Shown here: one piece after another, positions 7,478 to 15,811 of the stretch
Numbering within the stretch: the stretch's first letter is position 1
How the letters are laid out: each line of letters opens with the position of its first letter
Assembly (NCBI RefSeq): GCF_018332695.1
Contig: NZ_BOQN01000100.1
Span: 1 to 64,000, forward strand
Source: Paractinoplanes toevensis
GTDB taxonomy: Bacteria > Actinomycetota > Actinomycetes > Mycobacteriales > Micromonosporaceae
DNA length: 64,000 nt
Direction: 5' to 3'
Notes under the pieces: generated by a model
The model's database searches: none
Told to the model about the DNA's origin: nothing
Seen by the model: only the letters and a program-made list of their open reading frames with translations
Program-made: the position numbers and the translations under genes

Positions 7478-10075
7478 ATGCGCTTCGAGGTGCTGGGCCC
7501 GGTGCGGGTGGTGACCTCCGGCGGCGCCGTCGTGCCGCTCGCTCCCCGGCCGCGTGCCCTGCTCGCGGCGCTGCTCGCGGCGGACGGGCAGCTCGTCTCG
7601 GCCGAGAGGCTGATCGCCGAGCTGTGGCCCGAGGGTGCACCGGCCACCGCCGGGCCGGCCCTGCAGGTGCACGCGTCCGCTCTGCGCAAAGTGGTCGGTG
7701 ACCGGCTGCTTTCGACGGCCGGTGGCTACGCGTTGCGGGCCGGCGAGCTGGACGCGGCCGAGTTCGAGACGACCGGTGACCTCGGGCTGTGGCGTGGGCC
7801 GGCCTACGAGGCCGGCGGCGCTGGGCCGATCGTCGAGGCGGCCGCGGCCCGGCTGACCGAGTTGCTGCTCGCGCGGCGGCGCGACTGGGTCGATCGGGAA
7901 CTGGCCGCGGGCCGTCCGGTGCTGGCCGAGTTGAGTGCCTGGGTGGCCGCCGATCCGGTCGCCGAGCCGTTGGTCGAGCGCCTGATGCTGGTGCTGCATC
8001 GGGCCGGGCGGTCGGCCGAGGCACTGGAGGTCTTCGCCTCGGCGGCCACCGTGCTCCGGTCGTACGAAATGGAAGCCGGACCGAATCTCGCGGCCCTCGC
8101 CGCGGGTATTCGCCGGCGCGACCCGACGCTGGACCGTCCGGCGCCGGGTCTGCCCGGCTCGCGCAGCCGCTTCATCGGCCGCCGCGCCGAGCTGGACCGG
8201 GCGCACGCCCTGGCCGGCGAGACCCGGCTGCTCACCGTGACCGGGCCGGGCGGCTGCGGCAAGACCCGATTCGCGTACGAGCTGGCCCGCGAGGTCGCCG
8301 CCGAGTACGACCTGGTCCTGGTCGTCGAGCTGGCCGGTTACGCGTCGGCCGACGCGACCCGGTTCGCCGCCGCGGCGGGCGTGCGCGACGAACCGGGAGT
8401 GTCCGCGGTCGAGGCGTTCGCCCACCATGTCGGCGATCGCCGGGCGCTGCTCGTGGTGGACAACTGCGAGCACGTGCGGGCCGGCGCGGCGGCCACGGTG
8501 GACGATCTGATCCGGGCGGTGCCGAGCCTGCGGGTGCTGGCGACCAGCCGGGAGCCGTTGGGGATCCCCGGCGAGACACTCTGCCCGCTGCCCGGTCTGA
8601 CCGCGTCCGACGCCGTGCGGCTGTTCGCCGACCGGGTGGCCGCCGCCCGGGGCGGCACCGGCCTGCGGGCCGCCGAGCAGGAGCCCGCCGCCGAGCTGTG
8701 CCGGCGCCTCGACGGCCTGCCGCTCGCCCTGGAACTGGCCGCCGCCCGGCTGCGCTCGCTGCCGCTGGCCGCCGTCACCGGCCGTCTCGACCTGCTCATC
8801 GGCAACTCCCCGGTGGAACGGCACCGCACCATGCGGGCGGCCATCGACTGGGGGCACGACCTGCTCGACGAGGTTCAGCAGGGTTTGCTGGCCCGGCTCA
8901 GCCTGTTCGCCGGGCCGTTCGATCTCGACGCCGCCGGGCGGGTGCACGGCGCCGACGCGCTCGACCCGCTGACCCAGCTCACCGATCGTTCGATGGTCGA
9001 CTGGGACGGTTCTCGGTACCGGCTGATCGCGACGATCCGGGAGTACGCGGCCGAGCGCCTGCCCGCCGCCGACCCGGCCCGCCGCCGGTTCGTGGCGCTC
9101 TGGCTCGACCGGCTCGCCACCCCGCCCCCGCCGGACGGCCCGGCCCACACCGCCTGGCTGGCGTCGATGGACGCCGCGCACCCGAGCGTGCTGGCCGCGC
9201 TGGAGTGGTCGCTGACCGACGGCGACCCGGCCGACGGGCTGACCCTGGCCGCCGCGATGTGGTGGTACTGGTGGATCACCGGCCGGATGGCCGAGGGCCG
9301 TGGGTGGCTGCGGCACGCGCTCGACACCGCGCCGCCAGGTCCGTCGGTGGGCCGGGCCAAGGCGCTCCGGGCGGCAGCCGCACTCGCTCGTAACAGCGGT
9401 GACCTGAGCGAGGCACGACGGCTCGGTGAGCAGGGCCTGGCGACGTTCCGGCTGCTCGACGACCAGCCCGGGGTGCTGGCCGCGCTGAACAACCTGCTGA
9501 TCACCGCGCAGGGGCAGGGCGACTACGAGGCCTCGCTGGCCTACGGCTATGAAGCTCTGACGCTGGCCGAAAAGGCGGGCGATGCCCGGATGATCGCGGC
9601 CGGGCTGAACAACACGGCCGGGACGCTGCGCTGCCTGGATCGTCTCGACGAGGCCGGGCCGCTGTTCGAGCGAGCCCGGGTGGCGTTCCGAGCGATCGGC
9701 GAAAAACGCGGCGAGGCCGCCGCGCTGACGAACCTCGGGATCGTCGCTCGGCGTCTGCGGGATCCGGAAAAATCCGGCGGTCACCTGCGACAGGCGCTCG
9801 CCCTCTACACCGAGCTGGGCATCACCGAGGGTCAGCTCGACGCCGTCGAAGGACTGGCCCAGCTGGAGCCGCCCGAACGGGCGCTGACCCTGCTGGCCGT
9901 GGCCGAACGGGAGCGGTCGGCCCTCGGTTCGGCGATCTTCACCCCCGATGAGGTACGCGATCGGGACGCGGCCGAGAAAAATGCCCGGTCCGCCCTGACC
10001 ACCGATGAGGTGGCCCGGGCGTACCGGGCGGCGAGCGGCATGTCGTGGGCCGCGGCGGTCGCGCTATTCCAATGA
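7478..10075 (+). CDS. AfsR/SARP-family regulator with NB-ARC ATPase and TPR region
   Basis: 865-aa multidomain regulator. Residues ~1-90 form an OmpR-type winged helix (LVSAERLIAELWPEG), ~90-210 the bacterial transcriptional activation domain with helical repeats (LMLVLHRAGRSAEALEVF), and ~235-500 an NB-ARC/STAND ATPase with Walker A GPGGCGKTR and Walker B LLVVDNCEH. The C-terminal ~250 residues look like TPR helices (ALNNLLITAQGQGDYEASLA). Such proteins activate secondary-metabolite or stress genes in actinobacteria. No biosynthetic cluster is adjacent, so the target is likely the divergent NmrA-like gene or lies elsewhere. A TAGCGT hexamer at 7434-7439 could be its -10. Its last 12 bp overlap the convergent FAH gene. 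Confidence 0.87.
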   Translation: MRFEVLGPVRVVTSGGAVVPLAPRPRALLAALLAADGQLVSAERLIAELWPEGAPATAGPALQVHASALRKVVGDRLLSTAGGYALRAGELDAAEFETTGDLGLWRGPAYEAGGAGPIVEAAAARLTELLLARRRDWVDRELAAGRPVLAELSAWVAADPVAEPLVERLMLVLHRAGRSAEALEVFASAATVLRSYEMEAGPNLAALAAGIRRRDPTLDRPAPGLPGSRSRFIGRRAELDRAHALAGETRLLTVTGPGGCGKTRFAYELAREVAAEYDLVLVVELAGYASADATRFAAAAGVRDEPGVSAVEAFAHHVGDRRALLVVDNCEHVRAGAAATVDDLIRAVPSLRVLATSREPLGIPGETLCPLPGLTASDAVRLFADRVAAARGGTGLRAAEQEPAAELCRRLDGLPLALELAAARLRSLPLAAVTGRLDLLIGNSPVERHRTMRAAIDWGHDLLDEVQQGLLARLSLFAGPFDLDAAGRVHGADALDPLTQLTDRSMVDWDGSRYRLIATIREYAAERLPAADPARRRFVALWLDRLATPPPPDGPAHTAWLASMDAAHPSVLAALEWSLTDGDPADGLTLAAAMWWYWWITGRMAEGRGWLRHALDTAPPGPSVGRAKALRAAAALARNSGDLSEARRLGEQGLATFRLLDDQPGVLAALNNLLITAQGQGDYEASLAYGYEALTLAEKAGDARMIAAGLNNTAGTLRCLDRLDEAGPLFERARVAFRAIGEKRGEAAALTNLGIVARRLRDPEKSGGHLRQALALYTELGITEGQLDAVEGLAQLEPPERALTLLAVAERERSALGSAIFTPDEVRDRDAAEKNARSALTTDEVARAYRAASGMSWAAAVALFQ

Positions 10076-10858
10076 GACCACCGGGTTGCGCAGCTCCCCG
10101 ATGCCCTGCACGGTGATCGAGACGGTGTCGCCGGTGGTCAGCTCGCTGACCCCGGCCGGGGTGCCGGTCAGGATGATGTCGCCGGGCAGCAGCGTCATGA
10201 CGTGCGAGACGTACGACACCAGGGTGGGGACGTCGAAGACCATGTCCTTGGTGCGGCCGATCTGGCGCACCTCCATCGCGTCGGGGTTGCGACCGACCTC
10301 GCAGCGGATCTCGAGGTCGCTCACGTCGAGACCGGTGACGATCCACGGGCCGATCGGGCAGAACGAGTCGAAACCCTTGGCCCTGGTCCACTGCGGGTCG
10401 CTGCGCTGCAGGTCACGGGCGGTGACGTCGTTGCCGATGGTGTAGCCGAAGATCGCCGCCTCGGCGCCGGCCCGGTCGACCCGGCGGGCGCCGCTCGCGC
10501 CGATCACGACGGCCAGCTCGGCCTCCTCCTCGACCCGCTGCGACTGCGGTGGCAGCCGGATCGCGTCGTTCGGCCCGATCACCGAGGTGGACGGCTTCAG
10601 GAAGATCAACGGCTCTTTGGGTACGGCGTTGCCGAGCTCGGCGGCGTGGTCGGCGTAGTTGCGGCCGACTCCGATCACCTTGCTCGCGAAGATCGGGGCG
10701 AGCAGCCGGACGTCGGCGAGCGCCCAGCGCTGGCCGGTGAACTGCACCTTCGCGAACGGAATCGAGTCGATCTCGGCGATGGTCAGGCCTTCGCCCTCGG
10801 CGCCCTCGACGACACCGAACGAAACTCCACCAGCATGGACAAAGCGGGCGAAACGCAC
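10064..10858 (-). CDS. fumarylacetoacetate hydrolase family protein
   Basis: 264-aa FAH-fold enzyme. It has a short N-terminal domain, then IFASKVIGVGRNYADHAAEL, FLKPSTSVIGPNDAIRLP, and the metal ligands in VEEEAELAVVIG, and ends with LTGTPAGVSELTTGD. Members are 2-hydroxyhepta-2,4-diene-1,7-dioate isomerases, acylpyruvases or oxaloacetate decarboxylases; the sequence does not decide which. The start is GTG 10858 giving VRFARFVHAGGV, with AGGGA upstream. Extension further upstream would enter non-family sequence. Confidence 0.87.
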   Translation of the reverse strand: MRFARFVHAGGVSFGVVEGAEGEGLTIAEIDSIPFAKVQFTGQRWALADVRLLAPIFASKVIGVGRNYADHAAELGNAVPKEPLIFLKPSTSVIGPNDAIRLPPQSQRVEEEAELAVVIGASGARRVDRAGAEAAIFGYTIGNDVTARDLQRSDPQWTRAKGFDSFCPIGPWIVTGLDVSDLEIRCEVGRNPDAMEVRQIGRTKDMVFDVPTLVSYVSHVMTLLPGDIILTGTPAGVSELTTGDTVSITVQGIGELRNPVVSLE

Positions 10859-10895
10859 GAAGAATTCCCTATCTCTCGAGGCTCTCCCCCGAAAT

Positions 10896-11150
10896 CTACG
10901 CCGACCGGGCAGCTCCGTTGGACTCCGCGCCCAGCCGCGGGAACGGCTCGAGCGAGAACACCACCTCGACCGGCACCTCGAAGTAGGCGCAGATCCGCAG
11001 CGCCAGGTGCAGGCTCGGGCTGAACTCGCCGCGCTCCAGGTAGCCCACCGTCTGGTAGTGCACCCCGAGAGCGTCGGCGAGCTGCCGCCGCGAGATGCCG
11101 CGCTCGGCACGCAGCATCGCGATCCGGTTGTACGTGACCTCGCTGCTCAT
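10896..11150 (-). CDS. small XRE-family helix-turn-helix regulator
   Basis: 84-aa DNA-binding protein consisting almost only of a Cro/CI-type helix-turn-helix: AERGISRRQLADALGVHYQTVGYLERGEFSPS. It is the third gene of an ATPase-permease-regulator operon. Its start ATG overlaps the permease stop (ATGA). Small XRE proteins of this kind often control the ABC transporter they are encoded with. A candidate operator, a 7-bp-arm palindrome, lies in front of the operon. Confidence 0.85.
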   Translation of the reverse strand: MSSEVTYNRIAMLRAERGISRRQLADALGVHYQTVGYLERGEFSPSLHLALRICAYFEVPVEVVFSLEPFPRLGAESNGAARSA

Positions 11151-11989
11151 CGGCCGACGGTCGCCATTGCCCGCTGCCGCCGCGCCTCGACCGCCGAACC
11201 GGACTCCCGGCGCGCCATCCGCCGCAACACGGCCGGCGCCAGCCCGAGACCCACCACGGTCCACAGCGCGAGCACGCCGAACGTCTCCAGATGCCGCCAG
11301 GAGTGGGTCAACTCGACCAGGGCCATCGAATCGGGCAGGAACACCGAACGCATGCCCAACCCTAGCCAGTAGATCGGGAAGACCTGCCCGATGGCCTGCA
11401 GCCAGCCCGGGAAACCGGTGATCGGATAGAAGATGCCGGAGAGCGCGACCAGTCCGAAGATCGGCAGGGTCACCAGGGCCATGTTGCGCGGGTTGTCGAA
11501 GATCGAGCCGAGCACCGCGCCGAGCGGCATGGTCGCCAGGAACCCGAGCGGCACCAGCCACAGCAGGGTGAGCCAGCCGGTTGCGCTCACGTGCAGGCCC
11601 TCCACCAAGAACAGCCCCGGCACCAACTGGAGCAGCAGGCTCACCCCGGTCATGCCGCCGACCAGCACGGCCTTGCCGGCCAGGTATCCACCCATCCCGT
11701 TCGGCGTGGCCTTGGCTCGCAGCAGCGTGCCGTCCTCCCGCTCCACGGTCAGCAGCTGGGCGACCGTCAGCAGGCTGCCGAACGCGATGCCCATCCCGAA
11801 CACCCCGGGCAGCGTGCTCGCCCCGAGCGAGAAGGACGTGCCGGGCACGTGCGCGTCGCGCTGGAAGAAGATCGTGCCGAACAGGATGAGCGCCGGGATC
11901 AGGTACGACGACAGGTCGCTCGGCGTGGTCAGGGTCTGCTTCAACTCGATGCCACCGCGGGCCAGCCCGGCCCGGAGAGTCGAGATCAT
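11147..11989 (-). CDS. ABC-2 type transporter permease
   Basis: 280-aa membrane protein with about six hydrophobic segments (SYLIPALILFGTIFF, FGMGIAFGSLLTVAQLL, AVLVGGMTGVSLLLQLVPGL, LTLLWLVPLGFLATMPLG, and others) and the EDGTL motif (VEREDGTLLRAKATP) typical of ABC-2 permeases of the drug-export type. It would form the transmembrane half of an exporter with the ATPase encoded immediately upstream. Start and stop both overlap neighbours by 4 bp (ATGA), so the operon is tightly coupled. Exported substrate unknown. Confidence 0.9.
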   Translation of the reverse strand: MISTLRAGLARGGIELKQTLTTPSDLSSYLIPALILFGTIFFQRDAHVPGTSFSLGASTLPGVFGMGIAFGSLLTVAQLLTVEREDGTLLRAKATPNGMGGYLAGKAVLVGGMTGVSLLLQLVPGLFLVEGLHVSATGWLTLLWLVPLGFLATMPLGAVLGSIFDNPRNMALVTLPIFGLVALSGIFYPITGFPGWLQAIGQVFPIYWLGLGMRSVFLPDSMALVELTHSWRHLETFGVLALWTVVGLGLAPAVLRRMARRESGSAVEARRQRAMATVGR

Positions 11990-12930
11990 CGCTCGCCTCC
12001 CTCGGCGTCCAGCACCAGCTTCATGTACGTGTCTTCCAGACTGTTGCGACGCACTTCCAGGTCGGCGATGTCCTCGCCGTACTGCAGGAAGAGCTGCCGG
12101 ACGAACGCGGTCGCGTCTTCCGCCGCGTGGATGAACCGCTGGCCGTCACGGGTCCAGCGGACCTCGGTGAGGCCGGTCACCTGGCGGGACAACTGGTCGG
12201 CCGAGCCGTCCGCGATGATCAGGCCGTCGTTGAGGATCACGATGCGGTCGGCCAGTTTCTCGGCCTCGTCGAGGTCGTGGGTGGTCAGCAGGATGGTGGT
12301 TTCGTCCACATCGGTGAGCCGGTGCACCAGGTCATGGAACTCGCGGCGGGCGGCCGGGTCGAACCCGGTCGTCGGCTCGTCGAGGAACAGCAGCTCGGGC
12401 CGGCCCACGATGCCGATCGCCACGTCGAGACGGCGCCGCTGGCCGCCGGAGAGCCGCATGACCCGCTGATCGGCGTGCGCGGTGAGCCCGACCGCGTCGA
12501 GCAGGTCGTCGACCGGCCACGGCCGGCGGATCTCGTCGGTCGAGTAGGGCGCGTAATACGTACCCAAATGCTTGAGCAGCTCCCGGACCCGCCACTTGCC
12601 GTGGTCGCGCCAGGACTGCAGGACCACGCCGACGCGGGCCCGCCAGTGCTCGCCGGCGCCCGCCGGGTCGACGCCGAGCACCCGCACCTCGCCGGCCGAT
12701 CGCATGCGGAAACCCTCGAGGATCTCGATGGTCGTGGTCTTGCCCGCGCCGTTGGGCCCGAGCAGGGCCAGCACCTCACCACGCCGGGCCGTGAAGCTGA
12801 CGCCGGCCAGCACGTCCTTCGCGCCGTAACGCATGCGCAGGTCACGGACGTCGATGACCCGCTCGTCGACCGGCACGTCGAGGCCGGCGTCGAGCTCCCC
12901 CGTCAAAGTCATTCCTCCCATGTCCAGCAC
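11986..12930 (-). CDS. ABC transporter ATP-binding protein
   Basis: ATPase of an ABC-2 exporter, ~314 aa: Walker A GPNGAGKTTT, signature LSGGQRRRLDVAIGI, Walker B LLFLDEPTTGFDP, and the H-loop histidine in LLTTHDLDEAEKL. The N-terminus is uncertain. Candidates are GTG 12930 (MLDMGG), ATG 12921 and ATG 12912; GGAGG immediately before the last is too close to act as its ribosome site. Divergent from an alpha/beta hydrolase across a 38-bp region holding a palindrome. Confidence 0.93.
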   Translation of the reverse strand: MLDMGGMTLTGELDAGLDVPVDERVIDVRDLRMRYGAKDVLAGVSFTARRGEVLALLGPNGAGKTTTIEILEGFRMRSAGEVRVLGVDPAGAGEHWRARVGVVLQSWRDHGKWRVRELLKHLGTYYAPYSTDEIRRPWPVDDLLDAVGLTAHADQRVMRLSGGQRRRLDVAIGIVGRPELLFLDEPTTGFDPAARREFHDLVHRLTDVDETTILLTTHDLDEAEKLADRIVILNDGLIIADGSADQLSRQVTGLTEVRWTRDGQRFIHAAEDATAFVRQLFLQYGEDIADLEVRRNSLEDTYMKLVLDAEGGER

Positions 12931-12941
12931 AGTATCAAAAT

Positions 12942-12959
12942 TGTAGTAGGTGTACTACA
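12942..12959. promoter_or_regulatory. palindromic operator TGTAGTA-N4-TACTACA between divergent genes
   Basis: Perfect 7-bp inverted repeat with a 4-bp spacer, located between the ABC/XRE operon (minus) and the alpha/beta hydrolase (plus). It overlaps TACATT (12956-12961), a possible -10 that ends 7 nt before the hydrolase ATG, so binding here would block that promoter. The likely ligand is the XRE protein of the operon (inference). Confidence 0.65.
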
Positions 12960-12968
12960 TTCGAGAAC

Positions 12969-13730
12969 ATGTCTTCTGTCGATGTTGTGACCGTCGGTCA
13001 AGGGCCCGGGCTCGTCGTGCTCCCCGGTTCGACCCGGCGCGCCCGCCATTACGCCGCGCTGGCCGCCGCCCTGTCACCGGCGTACACCGTGCATGTGGTC
13101 GAACGGCGCGGCCGCGGCCGCAGCCCGGCCCAAGGCTCCTCCTACGGCCTGGACCAAGAGGTGTCCGACGCCCTCGAGGTGCTGTCGGAGACCGGGTCCC
13201 GGCAGCTCTTCGGGCACAGCTACGGCGGGCTGATCGCCCTGCACGCCGCGCTGCGCACCGATCTCGACCGGGTCATCGCCTACGAGCCCGGGGTGAGCAT
13301 CCACGGCGCGATGCCGTTCGACTGGATGCCCCGCTACGCGCAGCTGCTCGCCGCGGGCAAGCCCGCTCGAGCCCAGGTCCACTTCCTGCACTCGGTCGAC
13401 CTGATGCCGGGCGGGCCGGTCGTCACCGCAGCCGTCTGGGCGATGCAGCGGTTCACCACCGAGGGCCGGGCGGTGCGCGAACTGCTGCCGACGGTCACCC
13501 GGGAACTCGGGGAGATACGAGCGATGGACTCCGACGGAAGTCGCTATGCGGCGGTCACCGCGCCGGCTCTCCTGCTCGGCGGCGGCCGGTCCCCGGCGTA
13601 CATCCAGGAGGCTTTGCCGTTTCTTGCCGAGATCATGCCGAACGCCAAGGTCATCATGACGCCCGAATTTGACCATAATGCACCAGACTTGGGAGACCCG
13701 GCCGCCGTGGCGGACCTCATTCGCGCCTAA
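12969..13730 (+). CDS. alpha/beta hydrolase
   Basis: 253-aa alpha/beta-hydrolase-fold protein: oxyanion-side LVVLPGSTRRARHY, ERRGRGRSPAQG, nucleophile elbow LFGHSYGGLIAL (Ser ~98), and a late His in EFDHNAPD. The group contains esterases, lactonases and haloperoxidase-like enzymes; substrate unknown. ATG 12969 follows a TACATT hexamer by 7 nt, suggesting a leaderless transcript. The same short region controls the divergent ABC exporter, so hydrolysis and export of one compound may be co-regulated (inference). Confidence 0.85.
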   Translation: MSSVDVVTVGQGPGLVVLPGSTRRARHYAALAAALSPAYTVHVVERRGRGRSPAQGSSYGLDQEVSDALEVLSETGSRQLFGHSYGGLIALHAALRTDLDRVIAYEPGVSIHGAMPFDWMPRYAQLLAAGKPARAQVHFLHSVDLMPGGPVVTAAVWAMQRFTTEGRAVRELLPTVTRELGEIRAMDSDGSRYAAVTAPALLLGGGRSPAYIQEALPFLAEIMPNAKVIMTPEFDHNAPDLGDPAAVADLIRA

Positions 13731-13771
13731 CGGTGATCGTGTTGATCGCGTCGGCTGGATACGCTGATGCG

Positions 13772-14713
13772 ATGGGGATCAAGCAGGTGAGGGCGCTCAC
13801 CACCACGCTGCCCTCGGTCACCTGGATTCCCCTCGCCCGAGCCCACGCCGAGCGGGCCGACGAGATGACCGCGGGCCACCGCTCCCGTCGCGCCACCGGG
13901 GAAAAGCACGCGATCGAAGACTTCCTCTACGACTACTACGGCACCCGGCCGGCCCAGCTGCGCCGCTGGCACCCCGGCGTCGGCGCCGGCCTGGCGCCCG
14001 CCCCCGCCGGCCTGGCCGAGCAGGGCACGTGGAAGTTCTACATGACATTCCCCGACGGCGTGGTGACCCTCGACCAGGTCGCGTTCCTGCACGCCCGCGG
14101 CGAGAGCGTCCGCTACATCCACGGCCTGCTCACCGCGACCGCGTCCCGCCCGGTCTTCTCCGGCTGCTTCGGCCTGCACGAGTGGGCGATGGTCTACCGC
14201 GACCCCGACCACCGCCACCCCCTGCCGCTGCGTCTCGGCCAGGCCGAGACCGACCGGGTGGTAGAGCAGAACCCCATCCGGTGTACGCATTTCGACGCGT
14301 TCCGCTTCTTCACCCCCGAGGCCGTCGGCCTGAACCGGTTGCAGCCCACCCGGGCCACCCAGGTCGACCTGGACCAGCCCGGCTGCCTGCACGCCGCGAT
14401 GGACGTGCACAAGTGGGCACAGAAACTCGGCCCGGCCGTCCCCGGCGCGCTGGCCCTCGACTGCTTCGCCCTGGCCGGCGACATCCGGCTGCTCGACATG
14501 CAGGCCAGCCCCTACGACCTGACCTCCTACGGCCACGAACCGGTGAAAATCGAAACCCCGGAGGGCAAGGCGGAGTATGTGGCGCGCCAGCGCGAGTTCG
14601 CCCGGCGGGCGGCCGCCCTACGAGCCCGCCTGATCCGGGTGTGCGAGGAATTGATGGGCCCGGAGAACGCCGTCCGCAACCGCGAGGCGGTCGCGCCTTT
14701 CAACCACCGCTGA
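13772..14713 (+). CDS. conserved actinobacterial protein, often labelled 3-methyladenine DNA glycosylase
   Basis: 313 aa from MGIKQVRALTTTLP. I recall this family as a conserved actinobacterial protein that databases often call 3-methyladenine DNA glycosylase, but I see no helix-hairpin-helix or AlkA/Tag/Mpg motif to support that name. Recognisable conserved-looking stretches are EKHAIEDFLYDYY, GLHEWAMVYR, HFDAFRFFTPEA and LLDMQASPYDL. An in-frame codon at 13733 would add 13 residues. Convergent with and overlapping the GyrI-like gene by 14 bp. Function should be treated as unknown. Confidence 0.75.
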   Translation: MGIKQVRALTTTLPSVTWIPLARAHAERADEMTAGHRSRRATGEKHAIEDFLYDYYGTRPAQLRRWHPGVGAGLAPAPAGLAEQGTWKFYMTFPDGVVTLDQVAFLHARGESVRYIHGLLTATASRPVFSGCFGLHEWAMVYRDPDHRHPLPLRLGQAETDRVVEQNPIRCTHFDAFRFFTPEAVGLNRLQPTRATQVDLDQPGCLHAAMDVHKWAQKLGPAVPGALALDCFALAGDIRLLDMQASPYDLTSYGHEPVKIETPEGKAEYVARQREFARRAAALRARLIRVCEELMGPENAVRNREAVAPFNHR

Positions 14714-15290
14714 CCGGCTGCCGCAGAATGGTCCGGAGTTTTTCCGGGGCAGTCTTGCGGGCGTCGCTGAGGTAGATCTCGTGGTGCTTGCCGGTCATCC
14801 GGAGGCCGTTGGCCGGGATGAACTCGTGGTGCATCCGGGCCAGCGCCGGGGCCTCGTCGTCGTAGGAACCGACGTGCAGGGTCTGCACGCAGCTTCCCTC
14901 GGACAGCGACTCCAGACGGACGCCGGGCTTCTCCGCCGCGTCGGCGAACATGGCCTGGTCGATCCAGTCCGGGACCATGATCATGAGCGTCCAGTCCCAA
15001 CGTGACTTGTCGCGATCCCCGGTGAACGACTCCATGTCGTCGGCCCACCACAGGCCTTCCAGGGGCATCACGACGTAGTCGCGTCCCAGGATTTTCCTGC
15101 TGGCGAACTTCAGGCGGTAGGCCACCGGGTAGAGCGCCTCGGTGGCGGCGGCGAACTCCGCGCCGGTGTTGGGGTCGCCGTGGCCGTCGATCATGAGGTA
15201 CTGCAGGTCGGGCACGTCGACGATCTCGAACCGGGCCGCCCGCGCGCGGTAGGCGGCGATCTCGCGCTTGAAGTCGACCTTGCCCGTCAT
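14700..15290 (-). CDS. GyrI-like small-molecule-binding domain protein
   Basis: 196-aa stand-alone GyrI/AraC-effector-binding-like protein. Typical features are DVPDLQYLMIDGHGDPN at the N-terminus, MPLEGLWW near the middle, and VQTLHVGSYDDEAPALARM with MTGKHHEIYLSDARK near the end. Such proteins bind or hydrolyse small planar or cationic molecules and can act as toxin- or drug-binding factors. No DNA-binding domain is attached. It follows arfB by 2 bp on the same strand and is probably co-transcribed with it. Confidence 0.8.
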   Translation of the reverse strand: MTGKVDFKREIAAYRARAARFEIVDVPDLQYLMIDGHGDPNTGAEFAAATEALYPVAYRLKFASRKILGRDYVVMPLEGLWWADDMESFTGDRDKSRWDWTLMIMVPDWIDQAMFADAAEKPGVRLESLSEGSCVQTLHVGSYDDEAPALARMHHEFIPANGLRMTGKHHEIYLSDARKTAPEKLRTILRQPVSGG

Positions 15291-15292
15291 GA

Positions 15293-15733
15293 TCAGTCGG
15301 TGGGATAGGAGCGCCGGTTCTTCTTCGTCTCGCCGCGGCGTTTCTTGCCGGCGATGCGGCGCTCGACCGAGCCCCTGGTCGGGCGGGTGGCCCGCCGGGC
15401 CTGCGGCGGTGGGGCGACCGCCGAAGCGACGAGGGCGGCCAGCCGGGCCGCCGCTGCCTCGCGGTTGCGGAGCTGGGACCGGTGCTCGGAGGCGACGACG
15501 GTCAGCACGCCGTGCACCAGGCGCGACTCGAGACGCGCGAGCGCCCGCTCGCGCAGCGCGGTGGGCAGCAGCGGCGAGCCGGCCAGGTCCCAGGAAAGCT
15601 CTACCCGCGAGTCGGTGGTGTTGACCCCCTGGCCGCCGGGCCCGCCGGAGCGCGAGAAGCGCCAGGAGAGCTCGGCCGCCGGAATCGTCAGGCGGTCGTT
15701 GACCCGGACATCCTCAAGCACGCCGCCCAGCAT
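15293..15733 (-). CDS. arfB: ribosome-rescue peptidyl-tRNA hydrolase ArfB (YaeJ-like)
   Basis: 146-aa codon-independent release factor that frees ribosomes stalled on truncated mRNA. The catalytic GGQ loop is clear (SRSGGPGGQGVNTTDSR, residues ~27-43). The C-terminus is a basic tail (GKKRRGETKKNRRSY) that in ArfB enters the empty mRNA channel. The length is right for ArfB and far too short for RF1/RF2. First gene of a probable two-gene unit with the GyrI-like gene. Confidence 0.93.
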   Translation of the reverse strand: MLGGVLEDVRVNDRLTIPAAELSWRFSRSGGPGGQGVNTTDSRVELSWDLAGSPLLPTALRERALARLESRLVHGVLTVVASEHRSQLRNREAAAARLAALVASAVAPPPQARRATRPTRGSVERRIAGKKRRGETKKNRRSYPTD

Positions 15734-15811
15734 GGCACCCGATGCGGCGACGCCGCCACGCGGTTATCGATCAGGCGCGGCGACCGTTGACCTACGAGGC
15801 AGTATGGGTGG

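Noticed and set aside
13772-14713. 3-methyladenine DNA glycosylase function
   Set aside because: The label is common for this family, but no glycosylase motif is visible, so only a conserved protein is claimed.
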